17,825 nt of DNA. Source: Podochytrium sp. JEL0797. Its lineage: Eukaryota; Chytridiomycota; Chytridiomycetes; Chytridiales; Chytriomycetaceae. The translations under genes and the position numbers were made by a program. A model generated the notes under the pieces. That model was not told the DNA's origin. It saw nothing but the letters and a program-made list of their open reading frames with translations, and made no database searches. Location: assembly GCA_027596195.1 (NCBI GenBank), contig JADGJG010000501.1, positions 1 to 17,825 on the forward strand, read 5' to 3'. Every line of letters begins with the position of its first letter. Position 1 is the first letter of the stretch. Below, in pieces: positions 9,375 through 17,730 of this stretch.

Positions 9375-11533
9375 TCACTTGCGATATTCCTCAAACGCCG
9401 CATTCAAAATCCGTCTCTCCTCACATCGCACAGTCAGTGCCCATCTTCGCGGTCCAAAGTCCTTCTTGTTCTATTTAATAAAAGAGAGAGAACAATTAGT
9501 AATGAGAGAAAGCGAATGCCAAACTTACAATCATCTCCTGAAGCTCAGCCAACTCTGCTTCGCCATCCGTCAACGCATAGCGCGAGAGTCTCTGCGCTGC
9601 CACAGAATTCAGAATCGCGTGAATCTGTTGCGCAATCGGCTTCTCGGTCGCCTTGACGTTGCCCTTCTTCTTGCCCCCGCCAACGGAAGTCGCCGTCCAC
9701 GAATCGAGCCCCTTCTCGATAATCTCGCCAATGTACTTTTTGACCGTTTCTTCGTCCTTGGTGAAGGCCTGGAATGCTTTCGAATCGAGCAGCAGGAGGT
9801 GCAGGAATGCAATGAGTTCTTGGGACGCTTCGCCCGAGTTGGTAAAGTGCAGAGAGTCGTTGTCCTTGAGGTCGTCATGGGCACTGGTGGATTCATCATC
9901 GTCGTCGTCATCGTCGTGGTGGCAATCGTCTCCGTGTTCATGTTCATGCTCTTCATCGTCGCTCCAGTCCTCGTCCGACTCGTCCCCATCCTGTCCATGC
10001 AACGCCAAATCCACCACCTTGCGTCCAACCTCCTTCCAAAACCCACTCCGCTCCATCATCTGCTTCTCCCCAACAATCGACCCAACCGTTTCGAGAAGAT
10101 ACTCAACATCCACTTGCACATGGTTATTCGGGTTCTCCATCTCCGCGAATCCATACAAATTCAACAGCTTGGCGTTCGTATGATCGCCGTAAATGTTGAA
10201 CAACTCCGAATGCGGTTTAGCCGCGCGCACGATCGTGATTTCGAGCGAATCCTCCACTTCCTCGCCCTCCTCCTCTTCCTGCAAATGCGACTTGAACGCC
10301 GAAGGCTTCTTGCCCTTCTTGGCCGCCCCACCAGCAGCCGTGTCCACCAACTCCGGCACCTCCTCCTCAAGCTGAAACAACCACTCAGGCTCATGCCCAT
10401 CCTCACTCTCATCCTCCCACTCCTCCCCTTCCTCCCCAGCCGCATCATTATAACTCTCCAACACCTTCGCCACAAGATCCTGCTTATACAAACACTCACT
10501 CGAATCCACCCCAATCTGCTTCAAAATAAACTTCAACTCCTTAATACTCAACCCCTTCAACTCCTCCTCCGTCATCGGTTTCTCCCCTTCCCCATCCTCC
10601 TCATGCTCCTCCCCACAACACCCCCCCTCCGCATCATGCACATGTCCCCCCTCCTCCTCTTCATCATCCGACCACAAACAATCACACCCACCCTCTACAG
10701 CCCCACAAAACACACACACATCCCCATCCCCTTCAACATGCACATGTTCTCCACCAGACTTGTGGTTAAACAAATCCGCAAGCGGAACCAACCCATCGCC
10801 ATGATACACATCCATATGGAACGCGCGCGATGTCACAAGACTCGAACACTGCAAAAACTCCTTCCTCCATTCTTCATCCCCTCTTCCCTCAGGGAACAAC
10901 AAGGGCGTATGCGCGTGGATAAACGGCGCCACGATCTCGTCAAAATCCTCCTCAAGCGACCGCTTATACGCCGCGTACGGGGTATCCGTAGGATCCAGCA
11001 GCTGCGCGTCGGTTTCGGACCAGAAGAGAGGAGTGGGCGCGTGTTGCGGGAGGGAACGGATGTAGGCGGAGAAGGGGGAGGGTTTGTTTTGGGCAACGAG
11101 GGAACGTTCGAAGAGGAGGGCGAGGGTGAGGGCGAGGGTTCCGACGAGGTTTTCTTCGTCTGTGGTTTGAGAAAAGGGAAGGAGGTTAAAAATTGGTGGA
11201 GTGGGGAGTGGGGGGTTGCGGGTTGGAGAGGCAGTTAGAAAAAAAACAAAAAAACACACCAATCAACCCCGCAATCGCACTATTCTTGGCACTCAAACAC
11301 GCCGTCTTTGGAATCGTTGCAACAACCGTATCCTTCTTGACCGGAACCTTTCCACTCGTGATGCAAAACTCGTGAGTGGTTGGGTCGCAGTGGATCGTGA
11401 GGAGGTGTGGGTCGTAGGTGATTTTGTTGGCTTTGAACCAGGCCAGGAGGGGCTGTTTGAGCGGGGATTCGAGGGTGGTGGTGGAGGTGGCTTTGGGTTT
11501 GGGGCGCGTGGTGGTTGGTTTCTTGGGGCCCAT
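9375..11533 (-). CDS. SETD6/RKM4-like SET-domain protein lysine methyltransferase with a large acidic insert
   Basis: Three exons (11533-11260, 11159-9529, 9470-9375; phases 1 and 0) give 666 residues. The start ATG has a strong context (gaaATGg). The split SET fold reads in order: an N-terminal strand region (LAWFKANKITYDPHLLTIH, KVPVKKDTVVATIP); the SETD3/SETD6-type helical i-SET (PFSAYIRSLP, YAAYKRSLEEDFDEI); GLVPLADLFNHK (about 215-225, the substrate/AdoMet-binding NHx motif); and ELFNIYGDHTNAKLLNLYGF (about 411-430, the YGD motif with the following helix). A Rubisco-LSMT-like C-terminal helical domain ends with the EERRILNAAF segment. Family members methylate lysines on ribosomal or nuclear proteins with AdoMet. 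Between NHK and YGD lies a ~165-residue insert: Cys/His clusters, Asp/Glu runs and a SAP/ARMET-C-like segment (about 290-325). A second Asp/His-rich run (DEEHEHEHGDDCHH) follows the SET domain. The substrate cannot be told from sequence. Confidence 0.88.
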
Positions 11534-12077
11534 TTCTTGAGAGGTTTGCGGTTTGAAAAAAAACAAAAAAAACGGAGGGGAACCTGTCAAGAGTGGTGGT
11601 GACCAGAAGCCATATTAAACCACTATAACAAACGGCTTCATTCCTTTCATATTTGCTAGATGATCCCCGGCCTCATCACCACCACAAATCCCATTGAATC
11701 GATAGAAATCTTGAATCGGGAATACTGTTCCACACAAACGGCTCGACAGGAAAAGGGTCTGTCGAGCCAGCGGGGGGTCGAATCCATCCAAGCTGGCTAT
11801 CTGTGATATGAATTTTCGTTCAAGAATGAATTAATCACGAAACACCTTGACTAAACTTGGTCTTTGGGGCCACAAAAAAGCTTCCCGAAATGTTTCGAGA
11901 AAATACAGAGTGGGTGCAGGAGATTCCTTGGGGCGAGGAGTGAACTAAATTTCGGCAAGCGTGCATGTGCGTGTGAAGTGCGTGCCCCAGGTCAAGCGTG
12001 TGCCTTTCTTTTTTCGTTAACAAATAAACGAACAAAAAATCGCGCGCAAAAAAACGTTTTTAAAAAACATCCTCCAA
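11534..12077. other. Divergent promoter region between the SET gene and the phosphatase gene
   Basis: The 544-bp spacer separates two start codons pointing away from each other, so it should hold both promoters. I see no gene. It contains an overlapping pair of perfect inverted repeats at 11740-11798 (listed separately), a minor palindrome cgaaatgtttcg near 11886, and an AT-rich stretch just before 12078. Confidence 0.65.
11740..11798. repeat. Two overlapping perfect inverted repeats (alternative hairpins)
   Basis: Arm ggctcgacag (11740-11749) pairs perfectly with ctgtcgagcc (11759-11768) around a 9-nt loop. Arm agccagc (11765-11771) pairs perfectly with gctggct (11792-11798) around 20 nt. 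The two share 11765-11768, so only one can form at a time in a single strand. It does not fold as a tRNA. It could be a regulator-binding palindrome or the remnant of a small mobile element. Confidence 0.75.
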
Positions 12078-14550
12078 ATGTTCCTCCCAACCGTTGCCTT
12101 GCTGGTCGCGAACGCTGCTGCCCAGAGCGTCACAACCCCCACCGCGGCTCCTTCCCCTTCCCCCTCACCCGCTCCGCTCAACTTCTTTGACGCGTTGATT
12201 ATTGGTGACTGGGGCCTCCGGAGTGGAAACCAGTCCCTTGTCGCTTCTGCAATGAACCAATGGGCGCAGGCCAGTTCGTCCGAAGCGGTCATTTCGGTCG
12301 GCGACAACTTTTACCTCGAGGGTGCACTCGCCTATGACGGGGTTCAAAGTGCCAACGATGACAAGTTCAAGTCTGTCTGGACCGACATCTTCAATGGAGG
12401 TTATTTAAAGAACTTGCCGTGGTGGTCCGTGATGGGGTGAGTGTTCAAGAATCACGCGTCAATATGAACACACGCAAGTCACTCAACCATATTTCTCATT
12501 CCCAGCAACCACGATTGGAACAACGCCGGAAGCGCCCTTTCCGAACTCCAACACCAAAACCCCCTCTGGGTCATGCCCGACTTCTTTTTCACCAAACGCG
12601 TTCACTAAGTCGACCTTAACGTGTTTGCTACCTTCATCTTCATTGAGACGGATCTCTTGTTTTACGGATACGCGGGTTACTCGGCTCCCATGAACGGCTC
12701 GTTTGCTGCACTGGGATGGAATGCAGGAAACAACACGATTGCGAAACAGTTGGCGTGGATTGAGAATGCGATTGCAGCTGCCAACAATGACGCGTTTGTT
12801 TTCGTCGTTGGGCACGTAAGCGTTCTGTTATCTCGATATATGTGGAATCTAACGGCATTTTCCCAAGCACGAGACTTACACCTGCGTGAGCGACGCGAAC
12901 GCCAACATGCAAACCATCCTCGGCTACCTCACCAAATGGAACGTCTCCGGATACATGAACGGCCATCAACACACACTCGCAGGATACATTACCAACAACG
13001 GGAAAACGCTTCAAATGCAGGCTGGATCGGGTGGAAAGATTGACTCCGCCTGTCTTCCGTTGGACAACACGTTCACGGCTGGGTTGGAAGTGGTCAGTTA
13101 CGGGTTTGCTCATTTGCGTCTCGACAAGACGGGGGCGTATGTCAATTTTGTGGATGAGACAGGTTCGTCGGTTTTGGCGTTGAGTGTCGCGCCACGCGTT
13201 TCAGTTACTGGTGTGACTCCTCAGCAGCTGTTGGCTCCTTCCACCGACACTTCCGTTCACTACGTCAAGCCAGCTGTACCTCAACCATCTTCAATCGACT
13301 ACCTCATCATCGGCGACTGGGGTAACGTTGTCAACCTCGCTCACATGAAGAACGTTGCGGCCGCGATGGACTCTTGGGCCGCACAGCAAAATTCTTCAGC
13401 AGTGATTTCTTTGGGGGACAACTTTTATGGCTGCGCGGGCACCGCGTATTCCTACGAGGGCGTTCGGTCCACCAACGATCCCAAGTTTACTGAGTTGTGG
13501 AGAAATGTGTTCAACGGTCCCACATTGAAGAACCTTCCTTGGTGGCTCGTGCTTGGGTGGGTTTGTTATTCCCCATCCAAACATTTCTGCCACCGTCTCT
13601 ATCTAACTTATGATTCGTCAGAAACCACGACTGGTATCTCACGATGTCGCAAGTGTATGAGCTGCAGTATCAGCACGTGGACTGGAACCGACTTCTTTTA
13701 CACCGAACGCGTTCAAGTCGACACTGGTGTCTGGGCCTCCTTCATCTTCATTGAGACGGACCTCTTCCAATACGGTTATAACTCAACCAAGAACAACCTT
13801 GCAATCAACTTTGCCCTACAAGGATGGAACGCCGCGAGCCACACAGTCGAAAAACAGCTATCATGGCTCGACAACGCATTATCCCAAGCCAACAACGACC
13901 AATACATCTTCGTAATCGGTCACCACCCCGACTTTGACTGCGCATCCGACATCTCCTCCTCCATCAACATGACCCAAGTCACCACCCTAATCAACAAATG
14001 GAACGCCTCCGCGTACTTCTCGGGCCACCACCACACCCTCGCCTACTACTACACCAACAACGGCGCCACACTCCAAGTCCAAAACGGCGCCGGCGGAAAC
14101 GCAGACCCGTCCTGCCTCCCGGCTTCCAAAGCGCCCGGCCAAGAACTCTCCAACACGTTCGGATTCAGTCACTTGAATGTGAACGCGCATGAGGCACAAG
14201 TCGATTTCATTACGGAGAACAACACGGTTGCATTCTCGGCGCGTGTGCTTCCGCGTGAACCTGTCATGGGGGTTACCGCCGACACGACTTGGTTGCCAAC
14301 AAGTCCCGTTGACCCGGCCATTCATTTTGTTGCTCCGACGTGTAACCCGGCGTTGCCAAACTCGGGGACCAATTTTTGCCCTACTGTTTCCACGTCTGCT
14401 GCTGGTGGGATTGCCACTTCCAGCGCTGCAGCCAGTGCTGTTGCCACCGCCGCAGCTTCCACGACTACAGGAAAGAATTTAGTCGTGATCAGTGGTGCGC
14501 AGGAGATTGTTGCGTCTGTTGTTGGGTTTGCTGTATTTATCTTTATTTAA
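12078..14550 (+). CDS. Tandem double purple acid phosphatase (ACP5-like), GPI-type tail; frame broken once in each half (possible pseudogene)
   Basis: Exons 12078-12436, 12506-12815, 12868-13556 and 13622-14550 encode two copies of a metallophosphoesterase of the tartrate-resistant/purple acid phosphatase class, which hydrolyses phosphomonoesters outside the cell with a two-metal centre. Copy 1 follows a signal peptide (MFLPTVALLVANAAAQS) and a Pro/Ser spacer. Metal-ligand blocks are seen in both copies: GDWG, GDNFY, GNHD (an intron splits the Gly codon in both), GHHE/GHHP, and GHQH/GHHH. The copies are joined in one frame by a linker resembling the sequence after copy 2. The end (Ala/Ser/Thr-rich, then a hydrophobic tail EIVASVVGFAVFIFI) looks like a GPI-anchor signal. 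As read, copy 1 has TAA at 12606 and copy 2 shifts frame near 13689, so the full product is not encoded without correction. Sequencing error or recent inactivation could explain this. Confidence 0.8.
12606..12608 (+). other. In-frame stop in phosphatase copy 1
   Basis: After TKRVH the codon is TAA, and the frame then continues undisturbed (VDLNVFATFIFIETD). Copy 2 at the matching place reads TERVQVDTGVWASFIFIETD. The simplest description is cactaa in place of caa, a 3-nt gain that creates the stop. I found no GT-AG pair of compatible phase that would remove it. Confidence 0.85.
13685..13690 (+). other. Frameshift in phosphatase copy 2
   Basis: From the acceptor at 13621 the frame reads NHDWYLTMSQVYELQYQHVDWN, then slips; DFFYTERV continues in another frame from 13690. 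Copy 1 has 60 nt between the TGG codon and GACTTC, copy 2 has 55, so a 5-nt loss fits. Read without correction, the frame ends near 13755. Confidence 0.8.
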
Positions 14551-14555
14551 ATTGG

Positions 14556-14578
14556 GTGTGTGTGTGTGTGTATGTGTG
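14556..14578 (+). repeat. GT microsatellite
   Basis: A short, nearly pure GT run lies just after the phosphatase stop codon, in the 182-bp gap between convergent genes. The rest of the gap is AT-rich, with no gene seen. Confidence 0.8.
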
Positions 14579-14732
14579 GCAATGAAAAAATTAACGTCCG
14601 AAAATGGCAATCTTTCTTCCAGAAGGCCGAGTGCCGGAACAGGGACCTCTCGGTTTCCCTTTAAAATAAGGATTCAATCATATTTAAAAAAACAGGGGGA
14701 ATTCAAAAAGGAGAGCAAGTGAAAAAAAATAA

Positions 14733-15988
14733 TCAAGCATCAGTATCTTCTGAAGCATCAGAGTCCTCATTGCCATCCCCCTCATCTCCATCGCGCTTCT
14801 CATCTTGCCACATATCCTGCCAGTCAGTGTTTTCTTCGCGGCGCGATGGCTCCTGTCCGTTCGAATCGCGATCGTCCCCGTCAAGATCGAAAGAGTCTTG
14901 TTGCCCGTCCCCATCATCGCGTGAGTCGAGATCCTGATCGTCAGACGACTCGCCATCCGAATCCTCTTGATCGCGCGAGTCGAACTGGTGCGCTTCACAA
15001 TCGACTTGACCGTCATCGTCACGCGATTCGATTCCCTCCGTGTCGTCTTGGCCACCATCCTCATCACGCGATTCAACCTCAACCTCTTGATCATCCGAAT
15101 CACCTTCTTCGTCGCGTTGAACATACTCGATTTCACCACCTTCATCGCCCCCTTCATCATCACGTGCGTCAAAAGAATCGATTTGACTCCTCTGATCGAT
15201 TTGATGGTCCTCCGAATCCTCTTGATCGCTTGCTTCATCGCGCGAATCGAATGGTTGCGCTCCAGAATCGAGTGGAGAGTCTTCTTGGTCATCATCGTCA
15301 CGCGATTCGACGATATTCTCCGTTACATCAGCGTCATCGTCACGCGATTCGATTCCATCTGAATCAGTTTGATCGCTTGTGTCATCGCGCGAGTCGACTG
15401 ATTGCGCTTCAGAATCGAGTGGGGAGTCCTCTTGGTCGTCACGCGATTCGATTCCATCGGTATCGTCTTGGCCACCAACATTATCCATTATATCAGTGTC
15501 ACGCGATTCGATTCCATTGGTATCGTCTTGGCCACCAACATTATCCATTTCGTCGTCACGCGCGTTTGAATGGGCGTTTGCATGGGCATTTGTATGTTGC
15601 GCCAAAGCTTCCCCAGCTAAAGGACTTGCTCGAGCCACAGTACCTCTACCAGAGCCCCCGACATGGGCAGCAACAAGGTGGCTGCGATGTTATGTGTTAT
15701 TCGTTTCGCGTGCGGAATTGTATCAAAATAACATACAAAATTTGAAAAAAACACTCACACTTTCGCGGCAGAAATCTTTCTCTTTTGATGATGCGCCGCG
15801 GCAGGAGCCGCATGGTGAACGGCTGCAGCTCGAAAGAGTCCAGGGCCAGAAGCAGACGCGAAAACGCGTATGGGCTGGGTCTCGTGATGGATGGGCGCGA
15901 CAGGAGCGGGCGAACGAGCCGGAGTTGCTGGAAGGGACTGAGCGACCCACACACAAGCGAGGATTCCAAACAGGCTTTGAATCTTCAT
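14733..15988 (-). CDS. Secreted, highly acidic protein with SRDD-type repeats
   Basis: Two exons (15988-15759 and 15681-14733, phase-2 junction, 77-nt intron) give 392 residues. The start ATG at 15988 opens a typical signal peptide (MKIQSLFGILACVWVAQS, then LPATPA). An Ala/His/Pro-rich stretch follows to about residue 76. From about residue 100 to the end the protein is almost wholly Asp, Glu, Ser, Gln and Gly, with a recurring tag ESRDD/DSRDD (about ten clear copies plus variants such as DARDD and VQRDE), often preceded by GQDDT or QEDS. The region should be disordered, negatively charged and able to bind cations. I do not recognise the family. No second domain, membrane segment or GPI tail is visible. 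It lies head-to-tail behind the two NDUFA4/B12D-like genes and converges on the phosphatase gene. Confidence 0.75.
15438..15549 (-). repeat. 60-bp direct repeat in the acidic-protein gene
   Basis: Units begin at 15438 and 15498 and differ by only a few bases over about 52 nt. They encode DNVGGQDDTNGIESRD and DNVGGQDDTDGIESRD. A 60-bp period keeps the frame. The rest of the repeat array is more diverged, so this is probably the newest duplication. Confidence 0.88.
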
Positions 15989-16111
15989 GAGTGGTTTGCA
16001 GGGTTGAGGAATGATTTTTGTGGTGTTCTTTTTGGCAGATCGCGAAGGAATGGAACGTACATCAGAAAATCGAGAGAAAATCGCACCAATCAAAAAACAA
16101 AATCACGCGCT

Positions 16112-16117
16112 TTTATT
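16112..16117 (-). promoter_or_regulatory. Poly(A) signal AATAAA of the left NDUFA4/B12D-like gene
   Basis: AATAAA on the - strand is about 30 nt past the TAA at 16148-16150 and upstream of the next - strand start codon at 15988. Confidence 0.65.
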
Positions 16118-16147
16118 TCATCAGCAACGGACAGACGAAAACAAAAT

Positions 16148-16631
16148 TTACAAGTCGTCGTGGTACCCCTTGCGGATATTCTTGTCAAACTTTTGGTTCA
16201 CGGTGTGGAAGCTGCTGTGCTTGATGTTGGTTCCCTGGTCCATCAGCTGCCACGGGTGCGGGTTCGTCTTCTTGTTTTTGAGAAGGAGCGTGGGGTCGTT
16301 GCGGAAGAAGCTGCGGGAGAAACGAGCGTCAGAAACGAATTTAATTCCGAAAATAAAAATAAATTAAAATCACTCACTGGACGCCCGTGTAAGCAGCAGC
16401 GGAGACTCCAAAGGCCATGGCTGTGAAGAGGAGGTACACGGGGGGGTTGCGGCGGATTCCTTCGGCAAATCTGAAGAAATTGGGTGAGAACCCCTGAGTG
16501 GCGCGGAGGGGCGGGGAAGCCGGGAAGCCGGGAAGGAGAGGAGGGAGGGAGAGCGGAAGCACAAGGGGTGCCAGCGAGTGCGAGGGAGCGAAGGAGCGAA
16601 GGAGCAGGGCGGAGACTCACGAAATTCCCAT
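16148..16631 (-). CDS. NDUFA4/B12D (MLRQ)-family small mitochondrial membrane protein, copy A
   Basis: Three exons (16631-16621, 16470-16378, 16310-16148; both junctions phase 2) give 88 residues. The protein has a short N-terminal segment with basic residues, MGISFAEGIRRNPPVY, and one membrane helix (about 15-34, rich in Ala and Gly). A soluble tail follows with RNDPTLLLKNKKTNPHPW and DQGTNIKHS. This is the layout of the NDUFA4/B12D family: a positive N-terminus, one span, then the DPxxxxxKxxxPxPW motif. Members sit in the inner mitochondrial membrane with complex IV or complex I. The first coding exon is only 11 nt (M-G-I-S) and is followed by a 150-nt intron with GGGAAGCC and GAGCGAAG repeats. 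The tandem neighbour upstream is a paralogue with the same intron positions. Family assignment is by pattern only. Confidence 0.8.
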
Positions 16632-16765
16632 TTGGATTGCTGTGTTTCGAGGCTGGTTTTTTTCTGAAAATTTTGCTTCGAGTCTCGTGTTGTGGAGTGC
16701 CACCGGGAAGGGGAACGAATTTTTCACCATTCTTATCGCGTTTTTGCTGCGCTTTTCTTATTCAC

Positions 16766-16771
16766 TTTATT
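16766..16771 (-). promoter_or_regulatory. Poly(A) signal AATAAA of the right NDUFA4/B12D-like gene
   Basis: AATAAA on the - strand lies about 45 nt past the TGA at 16817-16819. It is about 135 nt upstream of the start codon of copy A. Confidence 0.65.
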
Positions 16772-16816
16772 TCCAATCAAGAGAGGAGAATGCAGTCGAA
16801 AAGACGCCCAACGAAT

Positions 16817-17180
16817 TCAAAAAGATTCCTTGACACCCTTGCCAAACTTTTGGTTGACAGAGTGGAACTTGATGTTGGTGCCTTGGTCCAACGCGAGCCA
16901 AGGGTGTGGGTTCGCTTTCTTGTTGACGAGGAGGAGGGTGGGATCGTTGCGCAAGAAGCTGTTGTGTTTTTGGTTATTCCCAGTTTTTTTCAGCGAGAGA
17001 GGATTCGCGAGAAACTCAACTGAACTCCCGTACAAGCGGCGGCAGAGAAGCCCAGACAGATGTATGTAACCATCACGAACGAGGCGGGGTTGTGACGAAG
17101 GCTGTGAGTGAATCTGGTAATGAACGCGGTTGAGGAATTGCAGTCAAGCGCAACCGAATGCTAACTCACGAAAGTCCCAT
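16817..17180 (-). CDS. NDUFA4/B12D (MLRQ)-family small mitochondrial membrane protein, copy B
   Basis: Three exons (17180-17170, 17101-17021, 16958-16817; phase 2 at both junctions) give 77 residues. It matches copy A along its length: MGLS first exon of 11 nt, a span (about 11-30) with GFSAAACTGVHF against GVSAAAYTGVHF, then LRNDPTLLLVNKKANPHPW and DQGTNIKFHSVNQKFGK. Compared with copy A it lacks about four residues after the first exon (FAEG) and ends earlier, without the RKGYHDDL tail. The second donor is GTTGAG, weaker than its neighbours. The pair most likely arose by tandem duplication; copy B may be a tissue- or condition-specific form or a diverging spare. A TATA-like box precedes it. 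Confidence 0.8.
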
Positions 17181-17237
17181 GATTCTGGTTTCAACTTGGT
17201 TGGATCTGGAAGACCTTCAACGCCTGCTTTGGTGCTT

Positions 17238-17245
17238 TATTTATA
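17238..17245 (-). promoter_or_regulatory. TATA-like box before copy B
   Basis: TATAAATA on the - strand lies 58 nt upstream of the ATG at 17180. Its position and sequence fit a core promoter; this is inferred from sequence alone. Confidence 0.45.
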
Positions 17246-17477
17246 CTTTTTGGAATGAAAGGTGGAATGAAAAACGCGTCGAATGAAACAAACACTCAAA
17301 AGTGACTCGAGATAGGTCACTCTCGGCTGTATTCTTTGTTTGTCCAGTTGGAGAACCTTCCCATTTTAGATATCATTTATTTTGATTTTATTCTGGTAAT
17401 GGGCCTCCGCGGAATTTGAAACAAACAGCATCAAGAAACAACCAGTCTAGTAGAACCTCCATGAAAGGTCAAAGATT

Positions 17478-17483
17478 TTTTAT
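17478..17483 (-). promoter_or_regulatory. Poly(A) signal AATAAA of the right-edge gene
   Basis: AATAAA on the - strand lies 73 nt past the putative TGA at 17556-17558. This supports a - strand gene ending there. Confidence 0.5.
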
Positions 17484-17555
17484 TCAGAATTTGCAAAACA
17501 ACCATGAGCAAGAATAATGAAAAAAATGCCAAAATAAAAACCAAACAGCTCAAGC

Positions 17556-17621
17556 TCAAGCGTACAGCGTGTTCAAGTCGTCGCGTGTGGCAACATTGCG
17601 TCTACGGCTGTTGACAAACCA
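17556..17621 (-). CDS. Terminal exon of an unrecognised - strand gene
   Basis: After a good acceptor (tttttgaatag, AG at 17623-17622 on the - strand) an open 66-nt stretch reads WFVNSRRRNVATRDDLNTLYA and stops at TGA. The preceding ~55 nt are T-rich and intron-like, and an AATAAA follows at a normal distance. I do not recognise the family from 21 residues; WFVNSRRR is reminiscent of a basic nuclear or membrane-proximal segment, but that is not evidence of function. The upstream exon would lie beyond the C/G palindrome. Confidence 0.4.
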   Translation of the reverse strand, partial: WFVNSRRRNVATRDDLNTLYA

Positions 17622-17678
17622 CTATTCAAAAACGAAACGAAAATTGTTGAGAACACACGCATGAATGACTTTGGACAA

Positions 17679-17707
17679 CCCCCCCCCCCCCCGACGGGGG
17701 GGGGGGG
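17679..17707. repeat. C14-GAC-G12 palindrome followed by more G-runs
   Basis: Fourteen Cs (17679-17692), GAC, then twelve Gs (17696-17707) form a near-perfect hairpin. Further G7, G7 and G5 blocks continue to about 17731. Such sequence can form G-quadruplexes and is a common site of polymerase slippage and assembly error. Confidence 0.85.
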
Positions 17708-17730
17708 TGGGGGGGAGCGGGGGGGCGGGG

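Larger units (their letters stand above)
17181..17555. other. Spacer between copy B and the right-edge gene
   Basis: No gene is seen. The stretch holds the TATA-like box of copy B, a small palindrome agtgac/gtcact near 17301-17321, and AT-rich sequence that should be the 3' UTR of the - strand gene ending at 17556. Confidence 0.55.

Noticed and set aside
9364..11238. 624-residue + strand open frame opposite the SET gene
   Set aside because: It is the complement of an Asp/Glu-rich frame (few stops antisense) and gives Leu/Arg/His-rich low-complexity sequence, whereas the - strand carries clear SET motifs.
11771..11790. tRNA T-loop-like sequence ggtcgaatcc
   Set aside because: No matching T-stem, acceptor stem or anticodon arm can be formed on either strand; only the simple inverted repeats are supported.
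12526..12620. Hidden intron removing the TAA at 12606 (acceptor at ttcactaag)
   Set aside because: The available GT sites before it are phase 0 while the acceptor needs phase 1, and the conserved DFFFT segment would be lost.
14846..15745. 299-residue + strand open frame opposite the acidic protein
   Set aside because: Its Arg/His-rich repeats are the mirror of the SRDD repeats; only the - strand frame has a signal peptide and a proper splice junction.
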